In this document: positions 44,841 to 54,441 of the stretch, in pieces
Layout: the number at the start of each line of letters is the position of its first letter
Position numbering within the stretch: the stretch's first letter is position 1
NCBI RefSeq assembly: GCF_000176515.1
Contig: NZ_ADAQ01000007.1
Location: 1-64,000, forward strand
Source of the DNA: Grimontia hollisae CIP 101886
Lineage (GTDB): Bacteria > Pseudomonadota > Gammaproteobacteria > Enterobacterales > Vibrionaceae
Direction: 5' to 3'
Length of the DNA stretch: 64,000 nucleotides
The notes under the pieces: generated by a model
The model's database searches: none
Told to the model about the DNA's origin: nothing
Seen by the model: only the letters and a program-made list of their open reading frames with translations
Translations under genes and position numbers: made by a program

Positions 44841-44869
44841 TTTTCAGATCGGGAAAAAATGCGTAAAAT
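44841..44869 (+). promoter_or_regulatory. dusB-fis promoter
   Basis: TTTTCA (44841-44846) and TAAAAT (44864-44869) are 17 bp apart and are followed by a GC-rich discriminator (GCGCGCCC). This suits the growth-rate and stringent control known for the fis operon. The promoter overlaps the first codons of the longest possible dusB frame and so argues for the downstream TTG start. Confidence 0.6.
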
Positions 44870-44900
44870 GCGCGCCCTTGCTGACATAGAAGGTATTGCC

Positions 44901-45866
44901 TTGCAGATCGGACCCTACAAACTGGAAAACAACCTTATCGTCGCCCCTATGGCCGGTGTGACTGACAGACCCTTCCGCGAACTTTGCTTGCGTTACGGGG
45001 CTGGCATGGCGGTAAGTGAAATGATGTCTTCCAATCCGGCGATGTGGCACACCGCCAAATCAAAAAACCGGATGGTCCATCTCGACGAGAAAGGGATCCG
45101 TTCTGTGCAGATAGCCGGTGCTGAACCGGCTCTGATGGCAGAAGCCGCACGCTTTTGTGTTGACAACGGCGCACAAATCGTCGACATCAACATGGGTTGT
45201 CCGGTAAAAAAGGTCAATAAGAAACTGGCTGGTTCCGCACTGCTGACCCGGCCGGATATCATCGAGCAAATCCTGAAAGCGGTGGTTTCTGCGGTTGACG
45301 TCCCCGTCACCCTGAAAACCCGGACAGGCTGGGATCCGGATAACAAAAATTGTATCCAGATCGCCAAAATGGCCGAAGACTGCGGCATTCAGGCACTGGC
45401 CCTACACGGCCGCACACGTGCCTGCATGTACAAAGGGGAAGCTGAGTATGACAGCATTAAAGCGGTGAAAGAAGCGGTCTCAATCCCGGTGATTGCTAAC
45501 GGGGATATCGACTCGCCTCAGAAAGCCAAATTTGTGCTCGATTACACAGGCGCAGACGCTTTGATGATTGGCCGCCCTGCTCAGGGGCGTCCCTGGATTT
45601 TCCGTGAAATCCAACACTACCTAACCACGGGTGAAGCGTTAGACGCACCACCACTGGAAGAGGTCAAAACTATTTTGTTAGGTCATGTTCAGGAGCTTCA
45701 CCAGTTTTATGGTGATCTTAAAGGGCTGCGAATCGCGCGTAAGCACGTGGGCTGGTACCTGAAAGAACATGACCAAATTGGCGATTTTCGCCAGACTTTC
45801 AACGCAATCGAAGACGCTCAAGGGCAGATCGATGCGCTGCAAGATTACTTCGAAAACGTTGCATAA
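44901..45866 (+). CDS. dusB: tRNA-dihydrouridine synthase B
   Basis: A flavin enzyme that reduces uridine 17 of tRNAs. TIM-barrel motifs are [15 protein letters not shown] near residue 15, [20 protein letters not shown] near 97 (catalytic Cys in GCP) and [16 protein letters not shown]-like sequence near 225. The frame is open from 44835, but TTG 44901 after AAGG gives exactly 321 residues, the length of E. coli DusB, and starts with [13 protein letters not shown] like the family. It is co-transcribed with fis. Confidence 0.93.
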   Translation: MQIGPYKLENNLIVAPMAGVTDRPFRELCLRYGAGMAVSEMMSSNPAMWHTAKSKNRMVHLDEKGIRSVQIAGAEPALMAEAARFCVDNGAQIVDINMGCPVKKVNKKLAGSALLTRPDIIEQILKAVVSAVDVPVTLKTRTGWDPDNKNCIQIAKMAEDCGIQALALHGRTRACMYKGEAEYDSIKAVKEAVSIPVIANGDIDSPQKAKFVLDYTGADALMIGRPAQGRPWIFREIQHYLTTGEALDAPPLEEVKTILLGHVQELHQFYGDLKGLRIARKHVGWYLKEHDQIGDFRQTFNAIEDAQGQIDALQDYFENVA

Positions 45867-45888
45867 ATACGAGAAGAGCTGACAGAGT

Positions 45889-46185
45889 ATGTTCGAACAA
45901 AACCTGACTTCAGAAGCATTGACAGTGACTACTGTGACTTCACAAGATCAAATCACCCAGAAGCCACTGCGTGACTCAGTAAAAGCCTCCCTGAAAAACT
46001 ACCTAGCGCAGTTGAATGGCCAGGAAGTCAACGACCTGTACGAGCTGGTACTGGCAGAAGTTGAGCAACCACTGCTGGACACCATCATGCAATACACCCG
46101 CGGTAACCAAACCCGCGCGGCAACCATGATGGGTATCAACCGTGGTACTCTGCGTAAGAAACTGAAAAAGTACGGCATGAACTAA
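45889..46185 (+). CDS. fis: DNA-binding protein Fis
   Basis: A 98-residue nucleoid protein that bends DNA and activates rrn promoters. The C-terminal helix-turn-helix ([26 protein letters not shown]) is essentially identical to E. coli Fis; the N-terminal beta-hairpin arm is also recognisable. It follows dusB by 22 bp. Fis likely acts on the rrn promoter at the left of this window. Confidence 0.98.
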   Translation: MFEQNLTSEALTVTTVTSQDQITQKPLRDSVKASLKNYLAQLNGQEVNDLYELVLAEVEQPLLDTIMQYTRGNQTRAATMMGINRGTLRKKLKKYGMN

Positions 46186-46209
46186 TCATCCGAACGTAAG
46201 TTTCTGACG

Positions 46210-46245
46210 AAAAAGGCAAACCCTTTCAAGTGGTTTGCCTTTTTT
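46210..46245 (+). terminator. terminator after fis
   Basis: AAAAAGGCAAACC pairs with GGTTTGCCTTTTTT around a nine-base loop, 25 bp after fis. Confidence 0.9.
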
Positions 46246-46276
46246 GCATTCTGGCTTCTTTATACAAGGCATAACG

Positions 46277-46301
46277 AAAAAACGCCGTGCTGGCGTTTTT
46301 G
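46277..46301 (-). terminator. terminator after ppnP
   Basis: AAAAACGCC-GTGCT-GGCGTTTTT has T runs on both strands; on the minus strand it lies 20 bp past the ppnP stop. Confidence 0.8.
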
Positions 46302-46320
46302 GCTTGATATGAGTAGCAAC

Positions 46321-46599
46321 TTACAGATATTCGCAGAAATACGCGGTGGTTTGCTCCACTTTCACCTGGAATGACGAATCGCCAGGCACTTCGAAGTCAT
46401 CACCTGCGCCATAGGTTTCCCATTCAATATGACCCGGCAGCTTCACGGTCAGTTCACCTTTAACCACATGCATACGTTCTGGCGCAGCGGTCCCGAAAGT
46501 GTATTCACCCACTTCCATGACACCCACGCTCAACGGGCCTTTGTTCTCAAAGCTGATGGACTTTACGCCACCATCAAAATAGTCGTTTACCTTTAACAT
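46321..46599 (-). CDS. ppnP: pyrimidine/purine nucleoside phosphorylase (DUF1255)
   Basis: A 92-residue cupin-like protein of the PpnP/YaiE family, which phosphorolyses several nucleosides to base plus ribose-1-phosphate. It shares [17 protein letters not shown] at the start and [19 protein letters not shown] with E. coli PpnP. It is a single gene with its own terminator. Confidence 0.92.
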   Translation of the reverse strand: MLKVNDYFDGGVKSISFENKGPLSVGVMEVGEYTFGTAAPERMHVVKGELTVKLPGHIEWETYGAGDDFEVPGDSSFQVKVEQTTAYFCEYL

Positions 46600-46770
46600 C
46601 GTTGTCCTTTACTCACTTGTGGTGCCCCTACGGTGGCAAGGTGCTTGTATTTCAATGCCCTGGCGTTAGGAGGACCTATCCTTTCACTTTCCCTGACGCT
46701 ACCACACTCTTATCATGTTCCCAATGCTTATTTTAGTATCGGGGAGCTTAGCTCCCTCAGGAAGCCTGCT

Positions 46771-47181
46771 TTATGACGATTCTGATGCCAGTGCTTCCAG
46801 AATCGAGCAATGACTGGCATCGTCATCAACATGACCACAACAGGCATCGTTGATCTTTTTCAGTGCGGCGCGGATCTCGGTTAATTCCGCAATTTTCTGA
46901 TCCAGTTCATCAAGCTTTTTCTGGGTGATGCCCTTCACTTCCGCGCAGCTGTGTTGGGTCGCTTCCAAACGGATTTCAAGCAACTCCTGGATCTCTTCCA
47001 GCGTCAAACCGATGCGTTTGCCTTTGATAATAAAGCGAACACGCGATACCGCCTCTTGATTATAAAGGCGATAGCCTGCTTCACTGCGCGAAGACGGCTG
47101 CAACAATCCCACTTTCTCATAGAAACGCAGCGTGTCACCTGAAACACCTGTATGCTTGGCTAACTGTCCGATTTGTAACAT
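46771..47181 (-). CDS. zntR: MerR family zinc-responsive regulator ZntR
   Basis: A Zn(II)-responsive activator, in E. coli of the exporter gene zntA. The MerR HTH is at the N-terminus (IGQLAKHTGVSGDTLRFYEK). Metal ligands are present: Cys in HSCAEVKG, Cys-Cys in DACCGH and Cys in SHCSILEAL, as in E. coli ZntR. I place the start at MLQIGQ (136 residues), about ten bases after AAGGA; the frame opens further upstream. No zntA is in the window. Confidence 0.88.
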   Translation of the reverse strand: MLQIGQLAKHTGVSGDTLRFYEKVGLLQPSSRSEAGYRLYNQEAVSRVRFIIKGKRIGLTLEEIQELLEIRLEATQHSCAEVKGITQKKLDELDQKIAELTEIRAALKKINDACCGHVDDDASHCSILEALASESS

Positions 47182-47224
47182 CTTCATCCTTTCCTTCTCG
47201 CGTACTTTTGTGATCAAAACACAA

Positions 47225-47240
47225 AAGCAATCGATTGCGT
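47225..47240 (+). promoter_or_regulatory. PurR operator upstream of purH
   Basis: The minus strand reads ACGCAATCGATTGCTT, matching the PurR consensus ACGCAAACGTTTGCGT at 13 of 16 positions with the right symmetry. It is 128 bp before purH and 44 bp before zntR, so it could affect both. PurR with hypoxanthine or guanine represses purHD in E. coli. Confidence 0.65.
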
Positions 47241-47367
47241 CAATAATTTAGGTTAGAATATGCGCCGATTCAACCAAGGCTTCGCCGTAACGGGTATTTG
47301 GCAAAGCGGCTCTCTTGCGGCGGTTTTGCCAAATATCTTATCCCCCACATTTAAAGAGATAATAGTC

Positions 47368-48978
47368 ATGGAAAACGCTCGTCCTATTCGTCGCGCATTG
47401 ATTAGCGTATCTGATAAAACCGGCATTGTAGAATTTGCCAAAGCGCTCGCAGAAAAAGGGGTCGAAATCCTGTCGACCGGCGGGACTGCCCGGCTGTTGG
47501 CTGAACAAGGCCTGGCAGTGACTGAGGTGTCTGACTACACCGGTTTTCCAGAGATGATGGATGGACGCGTAAAGACCTTACACCCGAAAGTCCACGGCGG
47601 CATTCTGGGTCGCCGCGAAACAGACGATATGGTCATGGATGAGCACGGCATCTCACCCATTGACATGGTAGTGGTTAACCTCTATCCATTCGCAGAAACA
47701 GTGGCAAAAGAGGGCTGCACACTGGAAGACGCGGTTGAAAATATCGATATCGGCGGCCCGACTATGGTACGTTCTGCCGCGAAAAACCATAAAGACGTGA
47801 CCATCGTGGTAAACGCATCTGACTATGACCGCGTATTGGCAGAAATGGATACGAATCACGGCTCGCTGACCCTGAAAACCCGCTTTGATCTCGCCGTTTC
47901 CGCCTTCGAACACACTGCCGCATACGATGGCATGATCGCCAACTACTTCGGTACCATGGTGCCTTCTTATGGCTATCACACGCTTGATAAAGACGGGAAG
48001 GAAGGTGACGACGCGTCAAAATTCCCACGTACGTTCAACCAACAATTCATCAAAAAACAGGACATGCGCTACGGCGAAAACAGCCACCAGGCAGCAGCGT
48101 TTTATATCGAAGCCAACCCGGAAGAAGCTTCTGTGGCAACGGCAACTCAGCTTCAGGGTAAAGCCTTGTCTTACAACAACATCGCCGATACTGACGCCGC
48201 GCTGGAGTGTGTAAAAGAGTTTGTCGAGCCGGCATGTGTGATTGTCAAACACGCCAACCCCTGTGGTGTCGCGCTGGGTGAAAACATCCTCGACGCGTAT
48301 AACCGCGCCTACAAGACCGATCCAACATCGGCATTTGGCGGTATCATCGCCTTTAACCGTGAACTGGATGCACAAACGGCACAAGCGATTGTTGACCGCC
48401 AGTTTGTGGAGGTCATCATTGCACCCCGCGTATCCGATGCAGCTGCAGAGGTGATCAGTGCAAAGAAAAATGTTCGCCTGCTGGCCTGTGGCGAGTGGAA
48501 CACGCGAACCACCGGATTTGATGTGAAGCGCGTAAATGGCGGCCTGTTGGTACAGGATCGCGACCAAGGCATGGTGTCTCACAATGACCTAAAGGTGGTC
48601 TCCAAGCGCCAGCCTTCTGACGAAGAACTGCGTGATGCCCTGTTCTGTTGGAAAGTGGCGAAGTACGTAAAATCCAACGCCATTGTTTACGCCAAAGGCA
48701 ATATGACCATTGGTGTGGGCGCAGGCCAGATGAGTCGCGTTTATTCTGCCAAAATCGCTGGTATAAAAGCCGCTGATGAAAACCTGGAGGTCGCTGGCAG
48801 CGTGATGGCGTCTGACGCTTTCTTCCCCTTCCGTGACGGCATTGACGCCGCCGCAGAAGCAGGTATCACCTGTGTGATCCAGCCTGGTGGTTCCATGCGT
48901 GATGACGAAGTGATTGCCGCTGCCGATGAACACGGTATGGCCATGATCTTTACCGGCATGCGCCACTTCCGCCACTGA
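47368..48978 (+). CDS. purH: bifunctional AICAR transformylase/IMP cyclohydrolase
   Basis: It carries out the last two steps to IMP. Of 536 residues, the N-terminal part (about 1-200) is the cyclohydrolase with [15 protein letters not shown] and [10 protein letters not shown]. The C-terminal part is the transformylase with [25 protein letters not shown] (the KHxNPCG active-site motif near 270) and the final DAFFPFRDG segment. ATG 47368 after AAAGAGA gives the family start; the frame is open upstream to 47260. It is followed by purD in the purHD operon. Confidence 0.97.
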   Translation: MENARPIRRALISVSDKTGIVEFAKALAEKGVEILSTGGTARLLAEQGLAVTEVSDYTGFPEMMDGRVKTLHPKVHGGILGRRETDDMVMDEHGISPIDMVVVNLYPFAETVAKEGCTLEDAVENIDIGGPTMVRSAAKNHKDVTIVVNASDYDRVLAEMDTNHGSLTLKTRFDLAVSAFEHTAAYDGMIANYFGTMVPSYGYHTLDKDGKEGDDASKFPRTFNQQFIKKQDMRYGENSHQAAAFYIEANPEEASVATATQLQGKALSYNNIADTDAALECVKEFVEPACVIVKHANPCGVALGENILDAYNRAYKTDPTSAFGGIIAFNRELDAQTAQAIVDRQFVEVIIAPRVSDAAAEVISAKKNVRLLACGEWNTRTTGFDVKRVNGGLLVQDRDQGMVSHNDLKVVSKRQPSDEELRDALFCWKVAKYVKSNAIVYAKGNMTIGVGAGQMSRVYSAKIAGIKAADENLEVAGSVMASDAFFPFRDGIDAAAEAGITCVIQPGGSMRDDEVIAAADEHGMAMIFTGMRHFRH

Positions 48979-49031
48979 GTATTTCTCACAGCCCAGATGC
49001 ATGCTGGGCTGCCTTGATTGAAGGATTGAAT

Positions 49032-50321
49032 ATGGACGTATTGGTTATTGGTAACGGTGGCCGTGAACACGCCTTGGCGTGGAAAGTGGCCCAGTCAGAA
49101 AAAGTAAACACCGTTTATGTGGCGCCGGGAAACGCTGGCACAGCACTTGAGCCCAAGCTTGAAAACGTGGCGATTGGTGTTGAAGACATTACAGCGCTGG
49201 TGGCGTTTGCCAAAGAGAAAAGTATCGATCTCACTATTGTGGGGCCGGAAGCACCATTGGTGATTGGTGTCGTGGATGCATTCCAAGAAGCAGGTTTGCC
49301 TATCTTTGGCCCAACTGCAGCAGCAGCGCAGCTTGAAGGGTCAAAAGCCTTCACTAAAGATTTCCTCGCCCGGCACCAAATCCCGACTGCGGAATACCAA
49401 AACTTCACCGAGATTGAGCCTGCACTGGCGTATGTGCGTGAAAAAGGTGCACCGATTGTGGTCAAAGCAGACGGCTTGGCAGCCGGGAAAGGGGTGATCG
49501 TGGCGATGACCCTTGAAGAAGCCGAAAATGCAATCCGTGACATGCTGGCAGGCAACGCCTTCGGCGAAGCTGGCAGCCGTGTTGTCATTGAAGAGTTTCT
49601 CGATGGCGAAGAAGCCAGCTTCATCGTGATGGTAGACGGTGAGAACGTGCTGCCCATGGCTACCAGCCAGGATCACAAACGTGTGGGCAATGGCGACACC
49701 GGTCCAAACACAGGCGGTATGGGGGCATACAGCCCGGCACCGGTCGTCACACCGGAAATCCATGACCGTGTGATGAACGAAGTGATTTTCCCCACCGTGC
49801 GCGGTATGGCAGCGGAAGGGCATCCCTATACAGGTTTTCTGTACGCAGGCCTGATGGTGATGGCAGATGGCACACCGAAAGTCATCGAGTACAACTGCCG
49901 TTTCGGCGATCCGGAAACGCAGCCTATCATGCTGCGCTTGCAATCAGACTTGGTTGAACTTTGTGAAGCAGCGATTGCCGGCAGGCTCGACACAGTCGAG
50001 TCCAAGTGGGATCCACGTGCATCCATTGGTGTAGTGCTGGCGGCAGGTGGCTATCCAGCATCATACAACAAAGGGGATGTCATTTCTGGGCTGCCAATGG
50101 CTGAGCTGAATGCGGCCAAAGTGTTCCACGCAGGTACAGCCGAAAGAGACGGCAACGTTGTGACGGCTGGCGGCCGGGTGCTGTGTGCCACCGCCATGGG
50201 TGAAACGGTGTCTGAAGCGCAAAAACGCGCCTATGAGCTGGCCTCACAAATCAGTTGGGATGGCATGTTCTACCGCAATGATATTGGCTACCGTGCCATT
50301 GCCCGCGAACAGGGCGAGTAA
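49032..50321 (+). CDS. purD: phosphoribosylamine-glycine ligase (GAR synthetase)
   Basis: An ATP-grasp enzyme for the second step of purine synthesis. The 429 residues equal the E. coli length. It starts [18 protein letters not shown], with [15 protein letters not shown] near 145 and [13 protein letters not shown] near 225. The ATG at 49032 is six bases after AAGGA; an upstream ATG at 49014 is in frame but lacks a site. It lies 53 bp after purH, with a T-less hairpin (AGCCCAG/CTGGGCT, 48989-49009) between. Confidence 0.97.
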   Translation: MDVLVIGNGGREHALAWKVAQSEKVNTVYVAPGNAGTALEPKLENVAIGVEDITALVAFAKEKSIDLTIVGPEAPLVIGVVDAFQEAGLPIFGPTAAAAQLEGSKAFTKDFLARHQIPTAEYQNFTEIEPALAYVREKGAPIVVKADGLAAGKGVIVAMTLEEAENAIRDMLAGNAFGEAGSRVVIEEFLDGEEASFIVMVDGENVLPMATSQDHKRVGNGDTGPNTGGMGAYSPAPVVTPEIHDRVMNEVIFPTVRGMAAEGHPYTGFLYAGLMVMADGTPKVIEYNCRFGDPETQPIMLRLQSDLVELCEAAIAGRLDTVESKWDPRASIGVVLAAGGYPASYNKGDVISGLPMAELNAAKVFHAGTAERDGNVVTAGGRVLCATAMGETVSEAQKRAYELASQISWDGMFYRNDIGYRAIAREQGE

Positions 50322-50340
50322 TGGGCTGGTTCAGAATGTC

Positions 50341-50364
50341 AAAACGCGCCTACGGGCGCGTTTT
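50341..50364 (+). terminator. bidirectional terminator between purD and yjaH
   Basis: AAAACGCGC-CTACGG-GCGCGTTTT has T runs on both strands and sits between the convergent genes purD and yjaH, overlapping the last codons of yjaH. Confidence 0.82.
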
Positions 50365-51066
50365 CTCATTCAGAGGTTTATCTCCTGTCAAGCGGGGCAT
50401 TTCGAAACAGTTCACGCTGCCGTCACCCAGGACAATCATGGTTTCCACGGTATTGATGTCTCCCTCTACCGTGCCAACCGCAGCAATGAAATTGTCTTCC
50501 TGCCTCAGGCGTTGCTGGATGTCATCAGGAAAAGCAACGGTGAATTTAAGTGTTTTTACATCACCGGTCCCACACTCTTCAAACTCCCGTTGATTCCCGT
50601 GTCCCTGAAAGAAGTATTTTTTGTTTTTTCCAAGCGTCTGGGCAGCTTCCAGCGCCTTTTGCGCCTGTTGGTAATAGCGAACCAGCTCTGTGCTTCGAAT
50701 TGGCAACAAAACACCATTCAGGCGGTATTGCTGATACACCGCCTGACCTTCAGAGTCGTAGCGAATCAATACCCATTGATGCTTCAGTTCACCGTCAATC
50801 AGGGTGTTTCCTTCACGCTGGATTTCACGCACCACGCCTTTTCGCCAGCGATATTCTGATGAGTACTGCCCATGCTCACCCATGATGGCAAGTTCAGTGA
50901 GGGTTTCGGGAAAACGTTGGCGTTCATCGAGCCAGAAAATACGGGTGGTATTACCCTGTACGGTGGCTGTAACGGTTTGGACAGAAGGTTGAAGGATCTC
51001 TGTCGAGCTGCAGCCCGCCAAAGTCAAAAAAAGAGAGGAAACGAGGAGATACGCCCTTACACGCAT
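50350..51066 (-). CDS. yjaH: DUF1481 lipoprotein (YjaH-like)
   Basis: A 238-residue predicted lipoprotein: basic start MRVRAYLL, a hydrophobic stretch and the lipobox LAGC (Cys near 18). The mature part has the DUF1481 pattern (IFWLDERQRFPETLTELA, QWVLIRYDSEGQAVYQQYRL). It lies downstream of hupA as E. coli yjaH does. ATG 51066 after GGCGGA is preferred over the upstream in-frame ATG 51084. Function is unknown. Confidence 0.85.
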   Translation of the reverse strand: MRVRAYLLVSSLFLTLAGCSSTEILQPSVQTVTATVQGNTTRIFWLDERQRFPETLTELAIMGEHGQYSSEYRWRKGVVREIQREGNTLIDGELKHQWVLIRYDSEGQAVYQQYRLNGVLLPIRSTELVRYYQQAQKALEAAQTLGKNKKYFFQGHGNQREFEECGTGDVKTLKFTVAFPDDIQQRLRQEDNFIAAVGTVEGDINTVETMIVLGDGSVNCFEMPRLTGDKPLNEKTRP

Positions 51067-51072
51067 AAATAT

Positions 51073-51100
51073 CCGCCAAAACAAGAAATTGCTTTGGCGG
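51073..51100 (-). repeat. hairpin between hupA and yjaH
   Basis: CCGCCAAA and TTTGGCGG are perfect 8 bp arms around a 12-base loop. On the minus strand the second arm contains GGCGGA, the likely ribosome binding site of yjaH, five bases before its ATG. There is no clear T run, so it may limit yjaH translation or protect the hupA 3' end rather than end transcription. Confidence 0.6.
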
Positions 51101-51108
51101 AGTATAAC

Positions 51109-51381
51109 TTACTTCACTGCGTCTTTAAGCGCTTTGCCCGCAACAAACGCAGGAACGTTTGCCGCTGCAATTTGGATTTCCTGACCAGTTTGTGGGTTAC
51201 GGCCTGTGCGCGCAGCACGGTGGTTAACTTTAAACGTACCGAAACCGATCAATTGAACCTGGTCACCGTCTTTCAGTGCACCTTCGATACCCGCCAGAGT
51301 CGCTTCTAAAGCTGCTTTAGCTTGTGCTTTAGACAGGTCTGCTTTTTCAGCAATCAGGTCGATCAAGTTGGTCTTGTTCAT
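51109..51381 (-). CDS. hupA: DNA-binding protein HU-alpha
   Basis: A 90-residue histone-like protein starting [22 protein letters not shown] with the DNA-gripping arm [23 protein letters not shown] 51381 after AAGGGAAG gives the family start; the frame opens 33 bases upstream. It neighbours yjaH here and yjaG further on, as in E. coli, with the CNNM gene inserted between. Confidence 0.97.
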   Translation of the reverse strand: MNKTNLIDLIAEKADLSKAQAKAALEATLAGIEGALKDGDQVQLIGFGTFKVNHRAARTGRNPQTGQEIQIAAANVPAFVAGKALKDAVK

Positions 51382-51616
51382 TAGGTCTTCCCTTCTTAGG
51401 TTTTCTTGAGACAAGTGAACTCTAATTCAAAAGAAGCCCGGCTGGCAAAGGTTTGTGGCACTACAAGTGACTGTCTGCAGAGTCTTTAACCACAAAGTGA
51501 GCGCATCCTCACAAAATATGGGGTATATTTTCGCTCCAACTCTTGTATTTACTGCGCTCAGACCCGATCTTTCACGCTAGTATTAGTCCTGTTTATTACA
51601 TTCACGCTGGAAAACA

Positions 51617-52795
51617 ATGATCCTGCTAATCATGTTTGTGGCACTGTCTATCGGTGTCTCATTTATCTGTTCGGTACTCGAAGCCGTGCTTTTGAGTATT
51701 ACCCCGAGTTATCTCGCCCAAATGCGACAGCAAGGTCACCCTGCTGCAGGCCGTCTCTCCACACTGAAAGAGGACATTGACCGTCCTTTGGCCTCCATCC
51801 TGACCCTGAACACCATTGCCCATACCGTGGGTGCGGCAGCATCCGGTGCGCAGGCCGCCAAAGTGTTTGGTGATGCCTGGCTGGGCGTGTTCTCTGGTGT
51901 CCTGACCTTGGCAATACTGGTGCTGTCAGAAATTGTGCCGAAAACCATCGGTGCAACCTACTGGCGTCAGTTAGCACCAAGTGCGGCCACCATCCTTCGC
52001 TGGATGGTATGGGCGTTGACCCCGTTTGTCTGGGCATCAGAACAATTAACCCGCCGGCTGGCACACGGTAAAGAGCAACCCAAGCTACGTGATGAAATCT
52101 CTGCCATGGCAATGCTGGCAAAAGAAAGTGGCGAACTGGCGGATGATGAATCCACCATGCTGACCAACCTGCTGAACCTGCGTGACGTGCCAGTGACAAA
52201 GCTGATGACACCACGTCCGGTACTGTTCCGTGTTGATTCAACCATGACCATCGAAGATTTCCTTCGTGAGCACCACGACACGCCGTTCTCCCGTCCTCTG
52301 ATCTATGTTGAATCTCGCGATAACATCATGGGCTTTGTGCACCGCCTTGAGCTGTTCTCTGCGAGCCAGCACGGTAAGGGCAAAAAGCAGCTGGGCACCC
52401 TGATGCGTCCTATTCCCGTGGTTCTCGATTCCACTGTTGTCACAAAAGCGTTTGACCGACTGATGGCACAACGCTCACAACTGGCATTGATTGTGGATGA
52501 ATATGGTGATGTTCAGGGCATCATCACCCTGGAAGATATCTTCGAACATCTGGTGGGCAAAGAAATTCTCGATGAGGCTGACACCACCTCAAACATGCAA
52601 GCTCTGGCTCAAGAGCGCTGGGAAGACTGGAAAGAAACCCACGGCGTGATTGAGAGTAAAGATGACGACGAAGACGAGGCAGTGAAAGCGGCAGACGTCG
52701 AAAAAGCGGTAACCGGGGAAGCCAGCTCTCAGGAAACGCCAGAGAAAAACGAGAGTGCACCTGACATGCCAAATGACGAAAAAGCACAGAAGTAA
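51617..52795 (+). CDS. CNNM/CorB-type membrane protein with CBS domains
   Basis: A 392-residue protein: a DUF21/CNNM membrane domain with three to four spans (about 1-150), a CBS pair (about 185-310; VTKLMTPRPVLFRV and DEYGDVQGIITLEDIFEHLVG), then a highly acidic low-complexity tail of about 60 residues in place of the CorC_HlyC domain. Related proteins take part in Mg2+/Co2+ transport or its control. It stands alone with a strong terminator. Confidence 0.88.
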   Translation: MILLIMFVALSIGVSFICSVLEAVLLSITPSYLAQMRQQGHPAAGRLSTLKEDIDRPLASILTLNTIAHTVGAAASGAQAAKVFGDAWLGVFSGVLTLAILVLSEIVPKTIGATYWRQLAPSAATILRWMVWALTPFVWASEQLTRRLAHGKEQPKLRDEISAMAMLAKESGELADDESTMLTNLLNLRDVPVTKLMTPRPVLFRVDSTMTIEDFLREHHDTPFSRPLIYVESRDNIMGFVHRLELFSASQHGKGKKQLGTLMRPIPVVLDSTVVTKAFDRLMAQRSQLALIVDEYGDVQGIITLEDIFEHLVGKEILDEADTTSNMQALAQERWEDWKETHGVIESKDDDEDEAVKAADVEKAVTGEASSQETPEKNESAPDMPNDEKAQK

Positions 52796-52802
52796 GAACA
52801 GC

Positions 52803-52830
52803 AAAACGGGCCATCACCAAGCCCGTTTTT
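52803..52830 (+). terminator. bidirectional terminator between CNNM gene and yjaG
   Basis: AAAACGGGC and GCCCGTTTT form the stem around a nine-base loop, with T runs on both strands between convergent genes. Confidence 0.87.
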
Positions 52831-52854
52831 ATTCCGTTCATCTGCGTAGTAGCT

Positions 52855-53442
52855 TTAAATCGACAGCCCCAAATTACTGATCCCTTCTTCGCGCAGTTCG
52901 TTTCGGATACCACGGATCATTTCCACATCACGCTCTTTAGCTTCTCTCAGTGCACGGAAGATAGCCCACTGCACATCCCACTCCGCACACACGGATTCCA
53001 CTTCTTTCTGGTTTTCATTGGTCACTTCAATGCCGGTTTGCGCTTCTTCCAGTTGCGCTACGCTTGCCACGGATTGTTGGCTGATTTTCAGTACAGACTC
53101 CATCATAAGATCGCGGTCAAGCAGGGTGTGGATCAAGGTCGACATCGCCACACAGGCATCAATCGCCGGATAGACCAGATAGAGGTCAAATTCCTCGGTG
53201 GTCGGGATCAGCGCTTCAAGCTTTTCCAGTTGACGCTCAAAATTGATCTTGGCGTTTTTGACTGTCAACACTTCCCATACCGCGTCCAGTAACTGACGGA
53301 AAGCGTGCGGATCGGCAAACGCCGTTTGCTGGCAAAACGCCGCATAATTGGGGTACATGCGCTCCACCAGCGCCGCCATAAAAGTGATATGCTGCCAGGA
53401 GTCGAGTTTTTCGAGTCGCAGCTGGATCGGATTTTGTAACAT
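52855..53442 (-). CDS. yjaG: YjaG family protein (DUF416)
   Basis: A 195-residue cytoplasmic protein of the DUF416 family with the start LQNPIQLRLEKLDSWQHITFMAALVERMYPNY. Largely helical; no catalytic motif is known. YjaG lies near hupA in E. coli too, which supports the name. Function is unknown. Confidence 0.92.
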   Translation of the reverse strand: MLQNPIQLRLEKLDSWQHITFMAALVERMYPNYAAFCQQTAFADPHAFRQLLDAVWEVLTVKNAKINFERQLEKLEALIPTTEEFDLYLVYPAIDACVAMSTLIHTLLDRDLMMESVLKISQQSVASVAQLEEAQTGIEVTNENQKEVESVCAEWDVQWAIFRALREAKERDVEMIRGIRNELREEGISNLGLSI

Positions 53443-53535
53443 GGTCTGCCGTCTACAGTGATTGCCGGCGGACTACGCCGGAATGAAATTTCGCGCAAGT
53501 TTACTTGATAACTGCCATGTAAAAAAGGAACAGAT

Positions 53536-54441
53536 GTGAACCAACTTTATCTTTGCTCCGCGCAGCAGAAACGCTATCTGGCGCTGCTTGAGGATGCCGC
53601 CTTGCCGGATCTGGTCCTCACTGACGATGTAGAAAAAGCCAACATTATTCTGGCCGATCCCCCAAAACTGGCTCCCAAGCTGGAAAACGCACGTAATCTC
53701 ACGTGGCTGCAATCTACTTTTGCTGGCTGTGACGTCTTGCTCGCCAAACCAAAAACCGACTACTTGTTGACCAATGTACGGGGTATTTTCGGCCCCTTGA
53801 TGTCAGAATATGTGTTCGGACAGCTTCTGGCACTCACCCGCCACTTTCCCCAATACCTTGATGCACAACACAAACAACAGTGGTCCCCCATTCCCTATCA
53901 GGGACTGGCGGGCAAATGCATGGTGATTCTGGGCACAGGGTCAATCGGCGCACACCTGGCCTCCACCGCCCGCCACTTTGGCATGAAAGTCATTGGGGTC
54001 AATCGCTCTGGTCATCCTGTGGCACCGTTTGATGAGGTGGTGACAACAGCACAGCTGACATCTGTTCTGTCCACGGCAGATGTCATTGTTTCGGTATTGC
54101 CTTCCACACCGGATACCAAAGGCTTACTCAGCCAACATACCCTGTCAGCCTGCAACCAGGCGGTTTTATTTAACGTTGGGCGCGGCTCGGTACTGGAAGA
54201 AGAAGATCTGCTGAAAGCGATTGAGCAAGGGCATATCCGTCATGCGGTACTGGATGTGTTCACGCACGAACCGCTTGATGCCGCGCATCCTTTCTGGAAA
54301 CATCCTTCTATTACCGTTACGCCACATATCTCTGCCGAAAGCGTCCCTGAGCAGGTGTTTGGCATCTTCGTGGAAAACTACAAACGCTGGCAGAACGGTG
54401 AGCCACTGAACTTTGTGATGGATTTTTCACTGGGGTACTGA
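53536..54441 (+). CDS. D-2-hydroxyacid dehydrogenase (NAD(P)-dependent)
   Basis: A 301-residue oxidoreductase with the Rossmann motif GTGSIGAHLA near residues 136-145, the NVGRGSVLEEEDLL segment (catalytic Arg region in SVLPSTPDTKG) and a catalytic His in TVTPHISAESVPEQ near 272. The GhrA/GhrB-like branch reduces glyoxylate or hydroxypyruvate, but the substrate cannot be fixed from sequence. The start is GTG 53536 after AAGGAA. Its stop overlaps the next gene by one base. Confidence 0.88.
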   Translation: MNQLYLCSAQQKRYLALLEDAALPDLVLTDDVEKANIILADPPKLAPKLENARNLTWLQSTFAGCDVLLAKPKTDYLLTNVRGIFGPLMSEYVFGQLLALTRHFPQYLDAQHKQQWSPIPYQGLAGKCMVILGTGSIGAHLASTARHFGMKVIGVNRSGHPVAPFDEVVTTAQLTSVLSTADVIVSVLPSTPDTKGLLSQHTLSACNQAVLFNVGRGSVLEEEDLLKAIEQGHIRHAVLDVFTHEPLDAAHPFWKHPSITVTPHISAESVPEQVFGIFVENYKRWQNGEPLNFVMDFSLGY

